Positions 30,015-42,242 of a stretch of 64,000 nt of DNA are shown here, one piece after another. The position numbers were made by a program, and so were the translations under genes. Origin of the DNA: Myxococcales bacterium (GTDB taxonomy: Bacteria > Myxococcota > Myxococcia > Myxococcales > JAJYLH01). The first letter of the stretch is position 1; the number at the start of each line of letters is the position of its first letter. Location: contig JAJYLH010000015.1 of assembly GCA_021787845.1 (NCBI GenBank), forward strand, positions 26,425-90,424, in the 5' to 3' direction. The notes beneath the pieces are model-generated. The model did no database searches. It was given only the letters and a program-made list of their open reading frames with translations, and was not told the DNA's origin.

Positions 30015-30746
30015 CTACTGCCGAAACGGCATCCCGAGGTGCTTGAGGAGCGACCGCGCCTCCTCGTCCGACCGCGCGCTGGTGACGACGGTGATGTTCA
30101 TCCCTTTGATCTTGTCCACCTGGTCGTAGACGATTTCCGGGAAGATGATCTGCTCGCGCAGCCCGAGGGTGTAGTTGCCCTTGCCGTCGAAGGCCTTGGG
30201 CGAGACGCCCTTGAAGTCGCGCACGCGCGGCAGGGCGATGGAGACGAGCCGGTCCAGGAACTCGAACATCCGGTCGTTACGCAGGGTCACCATCGCGCCG
30301 ACCGACTGGCCCTGGCGGAGCTTGAAATTCGCGATCGACTTGCGGGCCTTGGTGATCACCGGCTTCTGCCCGGTGATCGTCGCGAGCTGCTCGACGCCGC
30401 TGTCGAGGATCTTCGCGTTGGCGATGGCCTCGCCCAGACCCATGTTGACGACGATCTTCTGCAGCCTCGGCACCTGCATCGCGTTCTGGTAGCCGAACTC
30501 CTTCATCAGGGCGGGCACGATTTCGTCGCGGTACCGCAGGCGCAGCCGCGCCGGCACCTTGCCCCGCGCCGCCGGCTGGGCGTCGAGCGGACCGCCGAAC
30601 GCCACCTGGCCCTTCTTGTGCCCGCCGCCGGCCGGCTTCTTGTCGCCCTTCTTCTCGGGCTTCTCGGCTTTGCCCGCGGGCTTCGCTTCCGCCGCGGGAG
30701 CCTTGGCTGGCTTCTTCTCTGCCTTTTCCTTCTTTTCCTCGGCCAT
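30015..30746 (-). CDS. rplE: 50S ribosomal protein L5 with Lys/Ala/Pro-rich N-terminal extension
   Basis: [37 protein letters not shown] core; extension [22 protein letters not shown]... Confidence 0.95.
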   Translation of the reverse strand: MAEEKKEKAEKKPAKAPAAEAKPAGKAEKPEKKGDKKPAGGGHKKGQVAFGGPLDAQPAARGKVPARLRLRYRDEIVPALMKEFGYQNAMQVPRLQKIVVNMGLGEAIANAKILDSGVEQLATITGQKPVITKARKSIANFKLRQGQSVGAMVTLRNDRMFEFLDRLVSIALPRVRDFKGVSPKAFDGKGNYTLGLREQIIFPEIVYDQVDKIKGMNITVVTSARSDEEARSLLKHLGMPFRQ

Positions 30747-30879
30747 CAGGTCGTCCTCGCCGCCGGGACCGGTCGAGCTTCGAGAGGCTCGCCGCACCGG
30801 CGATGTCCGCGCGACGAAAAGGCGCGCGGGGGTGTCAAGGAGGCCGGCACCGCTCTCGCCGGTCTCCAGCCGTGCCGTT

Positions 30880-31206
30880 CTACTTGGTGTCGAGCACCGC
30901 GCCCTTGAGCGGGCCCCGCCCGACCCGGACCTTGTGGTCGCCTTCGAAGCGGATGCCGATGCGGGTGGTCTTCCCGCTCGCCGGGTCGACGATCATCACC
31001 TTCGAGGCGTCGATGGTGCCGTTCTTCTCGATGATGCCGCCTTCCGGGTAGTCCTGGTTGCGCCCGGCCTTGTAGTGGCGCTTGTACATCGCGACGTGCT
31101 CGACCCGGAGGCGGTTCTCCTGGGGCAGCACCTCCAGCACCCGGCCGGTCTTCCCCTTGTCCTTGCCGGAGATCACCTTGACCGTGTCGCCCTTCTTGAT
31201 CTTCAT
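30880..31206 (-). CDS. rplX: 50S ribosomal protein L24
   Basis: [24 protein letters not shown]. Confidence 0.97.
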   Translation of the reverse strand: MKIKKGDTVKVISGKDKGKTGRVLEVLPQENRLRVEHVAMYKRHYKAGRNQDYPEGGIIEKNGTIDASKVMIVDPASGKTTRIGIRFEGDHKVRVGRGPLKGAVLDTK

Positions 31207-31252
31207 CGCTTCTCCTCGGGACCGCTGCCGCTGACCTTCGCCCCAGGCGAAG

Positions 31253-31621
31253 CTACAGGACTTCCGGCGCCAGCGAGATGATTTTCATGAACTTGCGGGC
31301 CCTAAGCTCGCGCGCCACCGGCCCGAAGATGCGGGTGCCGATGGGCTCCATGTCCTTGTTGATCAGCACCGCGCTGTTGCCGTCGAACTTGATGTAGGAG
31401 CCGTCCGGCCGGGCGACCTCGCGCCGGGTGCGCACGACGACCGCCTTCACCACGTCGCCCTTCTTCACCTTGGCGTTGGGGATGGCCTCCTTCACCGAGA
31501 CCACGATCACGTCGCCGACCGACGCGTACTTGCGCTTGGAGCCGCCCAGCACCTTGATGCAGAACACGCTCTTCGCCCCGGAATTGTCGGCCACGTCGAG
31601 GCGGGTGGTCGTCTGGATCAT
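31253..31621 (-). CDS. rplN: 50S ribosomal protein L14
   Basis: [33 protein letters not shown]. Confidence 0.97.
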   Translation of the reverse strand: MIQTTTRLDVADNSGAKSVFCIKVLGGSKRKYASVGDVIVVSVKEAIPNAKVKKGDVVKAVVVRTRREVARPDGSYIKFDGNSAVLINKDMEPIGTRIFGPVARELRARKFMKIISLAPEVL

Positions 31622-31671
31622 CGAAACTCTCTCCTGCGGAGAAGACTCCGCTTCGAGGGGGGCTTGAAGCC

Positions 31672-31932
31672 CTAGACCTCGGGGGCCTTGGTCAGGGTCT
31701 CGGCGACCCGCCACCGCTTGTCCTTCGACAAGGGCCGGGTCTCGACGATGCGGACCACGTCGCCGACCCGGCGGCCCTCCTCCTCGTCGTGGGCCTTGTA
31801 GCTCTGCCGGCGGGTGACGTACTTGCCGTACTTCGCGTGGCGCACCCGCCGGTCGACCTGGACCACCACCGTCTTCTGCATCTTGTTCGAGGTGACGACG
31901 CCGATGCGGCTCTTGGGACGACCCCGTTCCAT
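31672..31932 (-). CDS. rpsQ: 30S ribosomal protein S17
   Basis: [29 protein letters not shown]. Confidence 0.97.
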   Translation of the reverse strand: MERGRPKSRIGVVTSNKMQKTVVVQVDRRVRHAKYGKYVTRRQSYKAHDEEEGRRVGDVVRIVETRPLSKDKRWRVAETLTKAPEV

Positions 31933-31972
31933 CTCTTCTCTCCTTGGAGCTTTCGCGCCTCTCAGAGCGCTC

Positions 31973-32170
31973 CTACGTTCGCTTCTGGGCGAGGATGGTC
32001 TTGACCCGCGCCAGGTCCCGGCGGGTGGTCGAAATGTCGGCGTTCGACTCCAGGGTCCCGGCCGCCCGGCGGATTCTCAGGTTGAACAGGTTCTCGGCCT
32101 TCTCGGCCGCCAGCTTCTCGAGCTCGTCGACGCTCTTGTCGCGCAGCTCGCTCGATTTGGTGTGCTTCAT
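31973..32170 (-). CDS. rpmC: 50S ribosomal protein L29
   Basis: [35 protein letters not shown]. Confidence 0.95.
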   Translation of the reverse strand: MKHTKSSELRDKSVDELEKLAAEKAENLFNLRIRRAAGTLESNADISTTRRDLARVKTILAQKRT

Positions 32171-32188
32171 CGCCCTTGAATCCTTTCG

Positions 32189-32611
32189 CTAGACGAGCTG
32201 GGTGTCGGCGCGGGTGACAATCTTGGTGGCGATGGGGAGCTTGTTCATCGCGAGCGAGAACGCCTCCTTCGCCACCTCGGGGGTGACGCCCTCCATCTCG
32301 TAGAGGATGCGGCCCGGACGGACCACCGCCACCCACTCCTCGACGTTGCCCTTGCCGTGGCCCATGCGGGTCTCCAACGGCTTCTTGGAAATCGGCTTGT
32401 CCGGGAAGACCCGGATCCACACTTTGCCGCCGCGCTTGATGGAGCGGGTGACCGCGATGCGGGCCGCTTCGATCTGCCGGGCGGTCAGGCGCCCCTCTTC
32501 CAGGGCCTGGAGGCCGAAGGTGCCGAAGTTCAGGTCGCTGCCCCGGTACGCGAGGCCGCGCATCCGCCCCTTCATCTGCTTGCGGTACTTCGTGCGCGCG
32601 GGCTGCATCAT
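32189..32611 (-). CDS. rplP: 50S ribosomal protein L16
   Basis: [19 protein letters not shown]...[21 protein letters not shown]. Confidence 0.97.
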   Translation of the reverse strand: MMQPARTKYRKQMKGRMRGLAYRGSDLNFGTFGLQALEEGRLTARQIEAARIAVTRSIKRGGKVWIRVFPDKPISKKPLETRMGHGKGNVEEWVAVVRPGRILYEMEGVTPEVAKEAFSLAMNKLPIATKIVTRADTQLV

Positions 32612-32652
32612 CGCTCGATACTCCTAGAAAGCGCTCCTGCTCAAGGGAAGCG

Positions 32653-33294
32653 CTACCGGTGGATGCTGTGGGGGAGCACCTCGCCCCGGAAGATCCAGCA
32701 CTTGACCCCGATTTTCCCGTAGGTGGTCTTGGCCTCGCTAAAGCCGTAGTCGATGTCTGCCCGCAGGGTGTGCAAGGGCACCCGCCCCTCGCGGTACCAC
32801 TCGTAGCGGGCCATCTCCGAGCCGCCGAGCCGCCCCGAGCAGGCGACCCGGATGCCCTTGGCCCCGAACTTGAGCGCGGTCTGCACCGCCTTCTTCATCG
32901 CCCGGCGAAAGGCGATGCGCCGGACGAGCTGGGTCGCGATGTTCTCCGCCACGAGCTGGGCGTCCACCTCGGCCTTGCGCACCTCGACCACGTTCAGGAA
33001 GACCTCGTTCTCGGTGAACCGCTGGAGGTCCTTCTTCACCTTGTCGATTTCCACCCCCCGCTTGCCGATGACGATGCCCGGCCGCGCGGTGTGGACCGAG
33101 ACCTTGGCCTTGTTCGCCGCCCGCTCGATCTCCACCTTGGAGATGCCCGCCTGGTTCAGCTTCTCCTTGACGTAGGCCCGGAGCTGCAGGTCCTGGTGGA
33201 GCCACTTCGAGTAGTTTTTCTCCTCGAACCACTTCGAGTCCCAGGAGCGGATCACCCCCAGGCGGAAACCGACCGGATTGACCTTCTGACCCAA
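32653..33294 (-). CDS. rpsC: 30S ribosomal protein S3
   Basis: [23 protein letters not shown]. Confidence 0.97.
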   Translation of the reverse strand: MGQKVNPVGFRLGVIRSWDSKWFEEKNYSKWLHQDLQLRAYVKEKLNQAGISKVEIERAANKAKVSVHTARPGIVIGKRGVEIDKVKKDLQRFTENEVFLNVVEVRKAEVDAQLVAENIATQLVRRIAFRRAMKKAVQTALKFGAKGIRVACSGRLGGSEMARYEWYREGRVPLHTLRADIDYGFSEAKTTYGKIGVKCWIFRGEVLPHSIHR

Positions 33295-33466
33295 GCGACA
33301 CCTCGATGGCGGCCTCGTCTTGCCCTTGGCGCCCTTTGTTCCCTGCCCAGAGGCCTCGGCCCCAGGCGAAAAGGGGCGCAGCCTCTACCACACTTCCCTG
33401 CCGATGTCTCGCGAGAAGCTCGGGCGCCCCCCTCTCGCCTCTCTTCGCGCGCGCAAAAAACCTTCG

Positions 33467-33799
33467 CTAGGCCTTCTCGTCCAGCTCCACCTGGACGTGG
33501 CTCGTCTTCTTGTTCACCCGAAACGCCCGCCCCAGCGCCCGCGGCATGAACCGCCGCATCCCCGGCCCCTGGTCGACCGTGATCCTGGTGACGAAGAGCT
33601 TGTCGACGTCCTTCCCCGCCTTCTCGGCGTTCGCCACCGCGCTCTTCAGGAGCTTGGAGACCGGCAGCGCCGCCGCCTTGCGGGTGTACTGCAGGAGGTT
33701 GATGGCCTCGCCCACCGCCTTGCCCCGGATGGTGTCCACCACCACCCGCACCTTGCGGGGTGCGACCCGAAGTCCCTTGACCCTGGCGCTCGTCGGCAT
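33467..33799 (-). CDS. rplV: 50S ribosomal protein L22
   Basis: RVAPRKVRVVVDTIRGKAVGEAINLLQYTRKAAA. Confidence 0.96.
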   Translation of the reverse strand: MPTSARVKGLRVAPRKVRVVVDTIRGKAVGEAINLLQYTRKAAALPVSKLLKSAVANAEKAGKDVDKLFVTRITVDQGPGMRRFMPRALGRAFRVNKKTSHVQVELDEKA

Positions 33800-33894
33800 C
33801 GTTCTCTCCACTTCGCCCGGCCCCACGAAAACAGCCGAGCCGTCAATCCGAACCGGCGCTCCACCGAAGAGCGCTCCCGGTAAGTCCGTCCGCT

Positions 33895-34176
33895 CTACTT
33901 CGCGGGTCTCGCCTTCTTGTCGGCGCTGTGGCCGTGGAACGTCCGGGTCGGCGCGAACTCCCCGAGCTTGTGTCCGACCATGTTCTCGGTCACGAAGACC
34001 GGGAAGAACTTCTTCCCGTTGTGGACGGCGAAGGTGTGCCCGACGAAGTCCGGCGGGATCGTCGACCTGCGCGACCAGGTCTTGAGCACCTTGCGCTGGT
34101 TCAAGCTGTTGAGGTCCGTCACCTTCTTGAGGAGGTGGCGGTCCGTGAACGGGCCTTTCTTGATCGACCTTCCCAT
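33895..34176 (-). CDS. rpsS: 30S ribosomal protein S19
   Basis: [19 protein letters not shown]...[25 protein letters not shown]. Confidence 0.97.
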   Translation of the reverse strand: MGRSIKKGPFTDRHLLKKVTDLNSLNQRKVLKTWSRRSTIPPDFVGHTFAVHNGKKFFPVFVTENMVGHKLGEFAPTRTFHGHSADKKARPAK

Positions 34177-34226
34177 CGCTCCACCTTTGGCTCGAGCTAG
34201 ACGCCAGCGCTCCTGAAGACAGCTTC

Positions 34227-35060
34227 CTACTTCGCGCCCTTGCGCTTGACGATGTACTTGTCGGTCCGCTTGTTGTGCCGGGTCTTGTGCCCCTTGGTCG
34301 CCTGGCCCCAGGGCGAGACCGGATGCGGGTTGCCTTGACCGCTCTTGCCCTCCCCTCCGCCGTGCGGGTGGTCGACCGGGTTCATCACCACCCCGCGCAC
34401 CGTCGGCCGGACGCCCAGCCACCTCGAGCGTCCCGCCTTCCCCACCCGGACGGTGGAGTTCTCGACGTTGCCGAGCTGGCCCACCGTCGCCCGGCACTCG
34501 AGCGGCACCTTGCGGACCTCGCTCGAGGGGAGGCGGACCTGCGCCCAGCCGCCCTCCTTGGCCATCAGTTGGCCCCAGCTTCCGGCCGAACGGATCATCT
34601 GCGCGCCGCGGCCCGGCTTCACCTCGACCGCGTGGATCACGGTGCCGAGCGGGATGCTCGCGAGGGGCAGCGTGTTGCCGGGCCGGATGTCCACCTGGTC
34701 GCCCGAGACCACCCGGTCGCCGACTTTGAGCCCCACCGGCGCGAGGATGTATGCCTTGGTCCCGTCGGTGTAGTGCAGGAGCGCGAGCCGGGCCGACCGG
34801 TTCGGGTCATACTCGATCGCCGCGACCTTCGCCTCGATGCCGTCCTTCGACCGCTTGAAGTCGACCAGCCGCAGCCGCTGCTTGTGGCCGCCGCCCTGGT
34901 GGCGGGTAGTGATGTGCCCGTGCGCGTTGCGCCCGCCCTTGCTCGTAAGCTTCGCCGTCAGCTCGCGCTCGGGCTTCTTCTTCGGGGTCAAGTCGGAGAA
35001 GTCGACGGCGCTCATCCCGCGGCGGCCGGGCGAGGTCGGCTTGTAGGTTCTCAGTGCCAT
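34227..35060 (-). CDS. rplB: 50S ribosomal protein L2
   Basis: [24 protein letters not shown]...[16 protein letters not shown]. Confidence 0.97.
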   Translation of the reverse strand: MALRTYKPTSPGRRGMSAVDFSDLTPKKKPERELTAKLTSKGGRNAHGHITTRHQGGGHKQRLRLVDFKRSKDGIEAKVAAIEYDPNRSARLALLHYTDGTKAYILAPVGLKVGDRVVSGDQVDIRPGNTLPLASIPLGTVIHAVEVKPGRGAQMIRSAGSWGQLMAKEGGWAQVRLPSSEVRKVPLECRATVGQLGNVENSTVRVGKAGRSRWLGVRPTVRGVVMNPVDHPHGGGEGKSGQGNPHPVSPWGQATKGHKTRHNKRTDKYIVKRKGAK

Positions 35061-35116
35061 CCCAGGAATCCTCATCGCGCAAAGGCCGCGCCGCTAAAGG
35101 CCGGCCGGCAGCGCTC

Positions 35117-35413
35117 CTACTTTCCTTCGAAGAGCGAAATCGCGTCGCCTTCCTTCAGGGTGACGATCGCCCGCTTCCGGGTCGGCGTCTTGCCGACCAC
35201 GTGCGCCGTCACCCCGCTGCGCTTCTCTTTCCCGCGCAGAATCTGGGTCGTCACCTGGGTGACCGAGACCTTGAAGAGGGTCTCGACCGCGTGGCGGACC
35301 TGCATCTTGGTCGCGCGCTGGTCGACCTCGAAGGCGTACTGGTTGAGCTGGTCGCGCGCGCGGTCGAACTTCTCGGTGTCCAGCGGCCGCTTGATGACGT
35401 GATAGAGGTTCAT
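35117..35413 (-). CDS. rplW: 50S ribosomal protein L23
   Basis: [41 protein letters not shown]. Confidence 0.96.
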   Translation of the reverse strand: MNLYHVIKRPLDTEKFDRARDQLNQYAFEVDQRATKMQVRHAVETLFKVSVTQVTTQILRGKEKRSGVTAHVVGKTPTRKRAIVTLKEGDAISLFEGK

Positions 35414-36030
35414 GACAGCCTCGCCTCGATGGCCTTCGCCGTCGGCACGGTCAAGACCAGCGCCTGGTGGCGCAGGACGTCGAAGAGGTTCAGCCCCTCC
35501 GGCGGCAGGAAGGTGAACTCGTCCAGGTTGCGCACGCTCTTCGCGAGGGTCTCGTTCTCCTTCCCGTCGACGATGAGCGCGTTGTCGAGCCCCAGCTTCG
35601 AGAGCACCTGCAGTGCCCGCTTGGTCTTGATCTCGCCCAGGTCGAAGCGGTCGACGAAGATGAGCTTCTGCTCCTTGGCCCGGAGGGACAGCGCGCTTCT
35701 CAAAGCGCCCTGGCGCACCTTGCGGGGGACCTGGTAGCCGTAGTCGTGGGGCTTGGGGCCCATCGCCTTGCCGCCCCCGACCCATTGGCTCGCCCGGTTG
35801 GAGCCCTGCCGGGCGCGGCCGGTGCCCTTCTGCTTGTAGGGTTTCTTGCCGCCGCCCGAGACCAGCGACCGGTTCTTCACCGCGTGGGTGCCCGCCCGCC
35901 TCTGCGCGAGCTGGCTCTTGATCACCTCGTAGAAGAGGTTCTCGTTGACCTCGCCGGCGAACACGCTGTCCGCCAGCTCGATCGTCGAGACCTTCTCCTT
36001 CTCGAGGTTGTAGACGTCGAAAGTCGCCAT
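35410..36030 (-). CDS. rplD: 50S ribosomal protein L4
   Basis: [33 protein letters not shown]. Confidence 0.97.
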   Translation of the reverse strand: MATFDVYNLEKEKVSTIELADSVFAGEVNENLFYEVIKSQLAQRRAGTHAVKNRSLVSGGGKKPYKQKGTGRARQGSNRASQWVGGGKAMGPKPHDYGYQVPRKVRQGALRSALSLRAKEQKLIFVDRFDLGEIKTKRALQVLSKLGLDNALIVDGKENETLAKSVRNLDEFTFLPPEGLNLFDVLRHQALVLTVPTAKAIEARLS

Positions 36031-36094
36031 CGAATCACCCTTCGTTTTGTCCCCGAGAGGAGCGTGGGGAGCGCCGACGAAGCCCAACTCGCCT

Positions 36095-36403
36095 CTAGCT
36101 CTTGATCTCCACGTCCACGCCGGCGCTCAGGTCGAGCTTCATCAGCGCGTCGAGCGTCTGCTGCGTCGGCTCCAGGATGTCCAGGACCCGCTTGTGGGTG
36201 CGGATTTCGAACTGCTCCCGGCTCTTCTTGTCGACGTGCGGCGAGCGCAGGACGGTGAACTTGTTGATCCGCGTGGGAAGCGGAATCGGTCCCGCCACCT
36301 TCGCGCCGGTGCGCTTGGCCGTCTCCAGAATCTCCCCCGTCGACTGGTCGAGGAGCTTGTGGTCGTACGCCTTGAGGCGGATGCGGATTCTCTGTGCTGC
36401 CAT
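36095..36403 (-). CDS. rpsJ: 30S ribosomal protein S10
   Basis: [21 protein letters not shown]...[35 protein letters not shown]. Confidence 0.97.
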   Translation of the reverse strand: MAAQRIRIRLKAYDHKLLDQSTGEILETAKRTGAKVAGPIPLPTRINKFTVLRSPHVDKKSREQFEIRTHKRVLDILEPTQQTLDALMKLDLSAGVDVEIKS

Positions 36404-36568
36404 CGGCAACCTTTTCTGGCGCGCCGGCGCTTCGCGAAGAGCCGGACGCGACGACAAGGGCTTGACCCTTCCAGCACCTTTCCCCGCCAGGAAGGGCGTG
36501 CCCGCACCGGACTGGCCCTAAGGCACTTCGGAGCCCTTCTTCGAACGGCGCCCCGGGCCGAAAAAACG

Positions 36569-37774
<1,206 letters not shown>

Positions 37775-37804
37775 CGTCCTCTCCTTTTCGAATAGCTCCC
37801 GCCG

Positions 37805-39880
37805 CTAAAAGCCGCGCGTTCGCTGGATGAGCGCCTCCGCCACGTTCGGCGGCACCGGCGCGTACTCGTGGAACTGCATGGTGAACGTCGCCCGGCCCTC
37901 GCTCGCGCTGCGCAGGCTCGTCGAGTAGCCGAACATCTCGGCGAGCGGCACCTCCGCCTGGACCACCTCGACCCCGCCGCGGGGGAGCATCCCGAGCACC
38001 TTCCCCCGCCGGCTCGCCAGGTCCGCGATGACGTTGCCCATGTACGCGTCGGGGGTCGAAACCTCCGCCGCCATCACCGGCTCCAAGAGAATCGGAGCCG
38101 CCTTCTTCGCCGCGTCGCGAAAGGCCATCGTCGCGGCCACCTTGAACGCCACCTCGGTCGAGTCCTCCTCCCGATAGCTTCCGCCGACCAGCTTCGCCGT
38201 CAGGTCGATCAGCGGGTAGCCGGCGACGGCGCCGCTCTGCATCGCCTCGCTGACGCCCCGCTCGACCGCCGGGACGAACTCCTTCGGAAGGACGCTCTCC
38301 TTGAGCGCACTCGAGAAGCGAAAGCCGCTGCCCCGCGCGCCGGGCGCGATGGATAGCACAACGTGGCCGAATTGCACCTTGCCGCCCAGTGGACGTTCGA
38401 AGACGTGCTCGGCGGTGGCCGGCTGGGTGATCGTCTCCCGGTAGCTGACCTGGGGCTTGCCGACGTTGGCGTCGACCTTGAACTCGCGCTGGAGCCGGTC
38501 GACGATGATGTCCAGGTGCAGCTCGCCCATCCCGTGAATCAGGGTCTGGCCGGTCTCCTCGTCCAGCGAGACCAGGAACGACGGGTCTTCCAGCGCGAGC
38601 CGGCCGAGCGCGTCCGACAGCTTCTCCTGGTCCGCCTTGGTCTTCGGCTCGACCACGAGCTGGATCACCGGGGTCGGGAACTGCATCCGCTCGAGGACGA
38701 TCGGCTTGTGCTCGCTCGAGAGCGTGTCCCCGGTGACGACGAGCTTCAGCCCCGCGATCGCCCCGATGTCGCCCGCGCCAAGCTCCTCGATCTCCTCCCG
38801 CTTGTTCGCGTGCATCCGCACGAGCTTGCTCACCCGCTCGCGCTTGCCTTTCGAGGAGACGAAAGCGCTCTCGCCCACCTTGAGCGCTCCCGAGTAGACC
38901 CGGACGTAGGTGAGCGTCTTGAAATAGGGGTCGCTCGTCACCTTGAAGGCGAGCGCGCTCAAGAGCTCGTCGTCGCGGGTCTCGCGGGTGACCTCGACGC
39001 CGTTCTTGTCGTGCCCGGCGACCGGCGGGATGTCCAGCGGGCTCGGCAACAGGTCGACCACCGCGTCGAGCACCGGCTGCACGCCCTTGTTCTTGAACGC
39101 CGCCCCGCAGAACACCGGGAAGCACTTGAGGCCGACGGTCCCCAGCCTGAGCGCGTGCCGCACGTCGGGTGCCGAGAGGTCGCCCGCCTCCAGGTACTTC
39201 GCCAGCACCTGGTCGTCGTATTCCGCCACCGTCTCCACCAGCTCGGCGCGAGCGCTCCTGGCCTCCCCCTCGAGCTCGGCCGGGACCTTGCCGCGCACCA
39301 CCGTCTCGCCCCGCTCGCCCTCGAAGGTCACCGCCTCCATCGAAACGAGGTCGACGACACCGCGGAAGCTCTCCTCCCTGCCGATGGGGAGCTGCACCAC
39401 CACCGGCTTCGCGTGCAGCCGCTCGACGATGGACCCGACCGACGCCCGGAAGTCGGCGCCGACCCGGTCCATCTTGTTGACGAAGCAGATGCGTGGCACC
39501 CGGTAGCGGTCCGCCTGCCGCCAGACGGTCTCGCTCTGCGGCTCCACCCCGTTGACCGCGTCGAACACCGTCACCACCCCGTCGAGGACGCGCAAGCTGC
39601 GCTCCACCTCGACCGTGAAGTCGACGTGGCCGGGCGTGTCGATGATGTTGACCTGGTGGTCGCGCCAGAAGCAGGTGATCGCCGCGGCGGTGATGGTGAT
39701 GCCGCGCTCGCGCTCCTGGTCCATCCAGTCCATGACGGTGGTGCCCTCATGGACCTCGCCGATTTTGTGGGAAACGCCGGTGTAGTAGAGGACCCGCTCG
39801 GTGGTGGTCGTCTTGCCCGCGTCGATGTGGGCCACGATGCCGATGTTGCGCATCTTTTCGAGCGCGATTTTCCGCGCCAT
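37805..39880 (-). CDS. fusA: Elongation factor G
   Basis: [43 protein letters not shown]. Confidence 0.98.
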   Translation of the reverse strand: MARKIALEKMRNIGIVAHIDAGKTTTTERVLYYTGVSHKIGEVHEGTTVMDWMDQERERGITITAAAITCFWRDHQVNIIDTPGHVDFTVEVERSLRVLDGVVTVFDAVNGVEPQSETVWRQADRYRVPRICFVNKMDRVGADFRASVGSIVERLHAKPVVVQLPIGREESFRGVVDLVSMEAVTFEGERGETVVRGKVPAELEGEARSARAELVETVAEYDDQVLAKYLEAGDLSAPDVRHALRLGTVGLKCFPVFCGAAFKNKGVQPVLDAVVDLLPSPLDIPPVAGHDKNGVEVTRETRDDELLSALAFKVTSDPYFKTLTYVRVYSGALKVGESAFVSSKGKRERVSKLVRMHANKREEIEELGAGDIGAIAGLKLVVTGDTLSSEHKPIVLERMQFPTPVIQLVVEPKTKADQEKLSDALGRLALEDPSFLVSLDEETGQTLIHGMGELHLDIIVDRLQREFKVDANVGKPQVSYRETITQPATAEHVFERPLGGKVQFGHVVLSIAPGARGSGFRFSSALKESVLPKEFVPAVERGVSEAMQSGAVAGYPLIDLTAKLVGGSYREEDSTEVAFKVAATMAFRDAAKKAAPILLEPVMAAEVSTPDAYMGNVIADLASRRGKVLGMLPRGGVEVVQAEVPLAEMFGYSTSLRSASEGRATFTMQFHEYAPVPPNVAEALIQRTRGF

Positions 39881-40030
39881 GGCCGACTCCATCCGACGCG
39901 CGAGACGCCTCCTCGAGGTCACGCGCTCTTTTGCCGGCCCGGTCGGCCGGCCTTCTTGTCCAGTCGCTGCTCGCCCATCGTCCTGGCGAGGGGCAGCCTT
40001 CAGCGGGTTCGCTGCCCTGGCTCCGCTGCT

Positions 40031-40064
40031 CCGACCGATCGGTCGGATCCGACGGATCGGTCCG
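40031..40064. repeat. GATCGGTCC-type element, copy 7, in the rpsG-fusA gap
   Basis: CCGACCGATCGGTCGGATCCGACGGATCGGTCCG. Confidence 0.85.
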
Positions 40065-40132
40065 AACCACCTGCGCTCGTCTTCCGACTCCGCTCCCGCT
40101 CACCTTCAGCGCAGTCGGGGAACGCGCGCTTC

Positions 40133-40168
40133 GTGCCGCACCCGGACACTCACCTGTCCGGCTTCCGC
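40133..40168. repeat. 36-bp dispersed hairpin repeat (second copy at 3263-3298)
   Basis: GTGCCGCACCCGGACACTCACCTGTCCGGCTTCCGC; 31/36 identical to the 3263 copy; CCGGACA/TGTCCGG stem. Confidence 0.7.
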
Positions 40169-40194
40169 CAGCCGCTATACGACTGGGCTCCTGC

Positions 40195-40665
40195 CTACCA
40201 GCGGTAGTGCGCGAAGGCCTTGTTCGCCTCCGCCATCTTGTGCGTGTCTTCCCGCTTCTTCACCGCGGCGCCGCGGTTGTTGGCCGCGTCCATGATTTCC
40301 GCCGCCAGCTTCTTGTCCATCGACTTCTCGCCCCGCGAGGCGGCGTAGCCGATGAGCCAGCGCAGGCCCAGCGCGACCTTCCGGTCCGGCCGCACCTCGA
40401 CCGGGACCTGGTAGGTGGCGCCGCCGACCCGCCGGCTCTTCACCTCCAAGGTCGGCTTCACGTTCTCCAGCGCCTTCTTGAAAATCTTCAGCGGGTCGTC
40501 GTTGAGCTTGGCTTGAATGTCGTCGAAGGCGGCGTAGGCGATGCCCTCCGCGGTCGACCGTTTCCCCTGGCGCATCAGGTCGTTGATGAGCTTGGTCACC
40601 AGCCGGTCCTGGTACTTCGGGTCCGCGAGGATCTTGCGTTTTTCGGCGACGTGACGGCGAGGCAT
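40195..40665 (-). CDS. rpsG: 30S ribosomal protein S7
   Basis: [42 protein letters not shown]. Confidence 0.97.
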   Translation of the reverse strand: MPRRHVAEKRKILADPKYQDRLVTKLINDLMRQGKRSTAEGIAYAAFDDIQAKLNDDPLKIFKKALENVKPTLEVKSRRVGGATYQVPVEVRPDRKVALGLRWLIGYAASRGEKSMDKKLAAEIMDAANNRGAAVKKREDTHKMAEANKAFAHYRW

Positions 40666-40761
40666 CTTCTTTTTCTCCAGCTCGAACCCCAGGCTCGACA
40701 GGAGCGCTGGAGGAGGGCCCGTCCCTTCCGGACGGCCGAGGGCCCTTTTTCGTTTCGGCCG
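40666..40761 (-). promoter_or_regulatory. Candidate S7 feedback site/structured rpsL-rpsG intercistronic leader
   Basis: 96-nt gap containing GGGCCC...CCGTCC-GGAAG-GGACGG hairpin. Confidence 0.35.
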
Positions 40762-41133
40762 CTAGCTCGGGCGTTTCGCGCCGTACTTCGAGCGGCTCTG
40801 CTTGCGGCCCTGGACGCCGACGGAGTCCAGCGTGCCGCGGATGACGTGGTAGCGAACGCCCGGCAGGTCCTTGACGCGGCCGCCGCGGATCATCACCACC
40901 GAGTGCTCCTGGAGGTTGTGGCCGACGCCGGGGATGTAGCTCGTCACTTCCATCCCGTTGGTCAGGCGGACGCGGGCGACCTTGCGCAGGGCGGAGTTCG
41001 GCTTCTTCGGGGTCGTCGTGTAGACGCGGGTGCACACGCCGCGCTTCTGCGGGCAGGACGCCATCGCGGGCGCCTTGGTCTTCTGCCGCACCCGCTCGCG
41101 GCTGGCGCGGATGAGCTGGTTGATCGTCGGCAT
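40762..41133 (-). CDS. rpsL: 30S ribosomal protein S12
   Basis: [57 protein letters not shown]. Confidence 0.98.
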   Translation of the reverse strand: MPTINQLIRASRERVRQKTKAPAMASCPQKRGVCTRVYTTTPKKPNSALRKVARVRLTNGMEVTSYIPGVGHNLQEHSVVMIRGGRVKDLPGVRYHVIRGTLDSVGVQGRKQSRSKYGAKRPS

Positions 41134-41359
41134 CCTGACCCTTCTTCTTCCGCTCGCTCGAAGCCGAGCTCTCTCCGCCCTCCGGGACCCCCCGGAAAAA
41201 CGGAGCGGCGCAGCATATGGATCGCGCGGCGCGTGTCAAGCGAAATCGACCTGGCGCTCGATTCCCGAGCCTTCCCAGCCGTTTTTCGTGCGATCGTCCG
41301 GCGCGGCCCGACCTTGGCCTCCGTCGCTCTCGAACCCGTTCGCCCACCCCTCCTGCCCC

Positions 41360-42136
41360 ATGAACCTCGTCCTCCTCGAGCCCGCCGATTTCCCGCAGGG
41401 CATCACCGGTCCTGCCCCCCTTCGCGGGGAGGCCGAGGTCCGCGGCCGGCGCGCCAAGCACATCCGCGAGGTCCATCGGGTGCGCCCGCGCGACGTGCTC
41501 CGGGTCGGCCTCGTCGATTCCCTCCTCGGCGAGGGCGAGGTGCTCCAGGTCGACCGCGACGAGGTGCGCCTGAAGGTCGAGCTGACCGAGCCGCCCCCCG
41601 AGCCGAGCGGCATCGCTCTCGCCCTCGCGATGCCCCGCCCGAAGGTGCTGCGCCGCCTCTTGTCCCAGGTCGCCTCGATGGGCCTCAAGAAGGTGGTCGT
41701 CGTCCGGGCGGCGCGGGTGGAGGAGAGCTACTTCGACTCGCCGCTCGTCGCGCCCGACGCCGTCCACAAAGCGCTCCTGCTCGGCTTGGAGCAGGCGCGG
41801 GACACGAGGCTGCCCGAGGTGGAAATCGGCCTTCGCTTCCAGCCGTTCGTCGGGGATCAGGTGCCCTCAAGGTGGCCGGGACCGGTCCCGAAGCTCGTCG
41901 CCCATCCCGCCGGCGAGCGGCTCCTCGAGGCGTGCCCGGTCGGCCGCGAGCCGGACCCGGTGCTGGTCGCGGTCGGTCCCGAGGGCGGCTTCGTTCCCTT
42001 CGAGGTCGAGCTGCTCGAGCGGACCGGCTTCTGCGCGTTCTCCCTCGGCCCGCGCATCCTCCGGGTGGAGACCGCGGTGCCCGCCCTCGTCGGCCAGCTC
42101 GACCTGCTCCGCCGACATCCAATCGGCCGCACCTGA
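41360..42136 (+). CDS. rsmE: 16S rRNA m3U1498 methyltransferase
   Basis: AKHIREVHRVRPRDVLRV...VAVGPEGGFVPFEVELLE...LGPRILRVETAVPA. Confidence 0.9.
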   Translation: MNLVLLEPADFPQGITGPAPLRGEAEVRGRRAKHIREVHRVRPRDVLRVGLVDSLLGEGEVLQVDRDEVRLKVELTEPPPEPSGIALALAMPRPKVLRRLLSQVASMGLKKVVVVRAARVEESYFDSPLVAPDAVHKALLLGLEQARDTRLPEVEIGLRFQPFVGDQVPSRWPGPVPKLVAHPAGERLLEACPVGREPDPVLVAVGPEGGFVPFEVELLERTGFCAFSLGPRILRVETAVPALVGQLDLLRRHPIGRT

Positions 42137-42242
42137 GAGCCGCGTTGCCGGCCGCCCGGTCGGCCCCCACCATGTCATCTGGCCGTGCTCTTCCGCGGCC
42201 CGGCGCGACCTGACCCGCGGTCCCGCCGGGGAGCTTCGCCAA

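Noticed and set aside
38363-40207. 614-aa plus-strand ORF opposite fusA
   Set aside because: Antisense shadow of EF-G, no recognisable domain.
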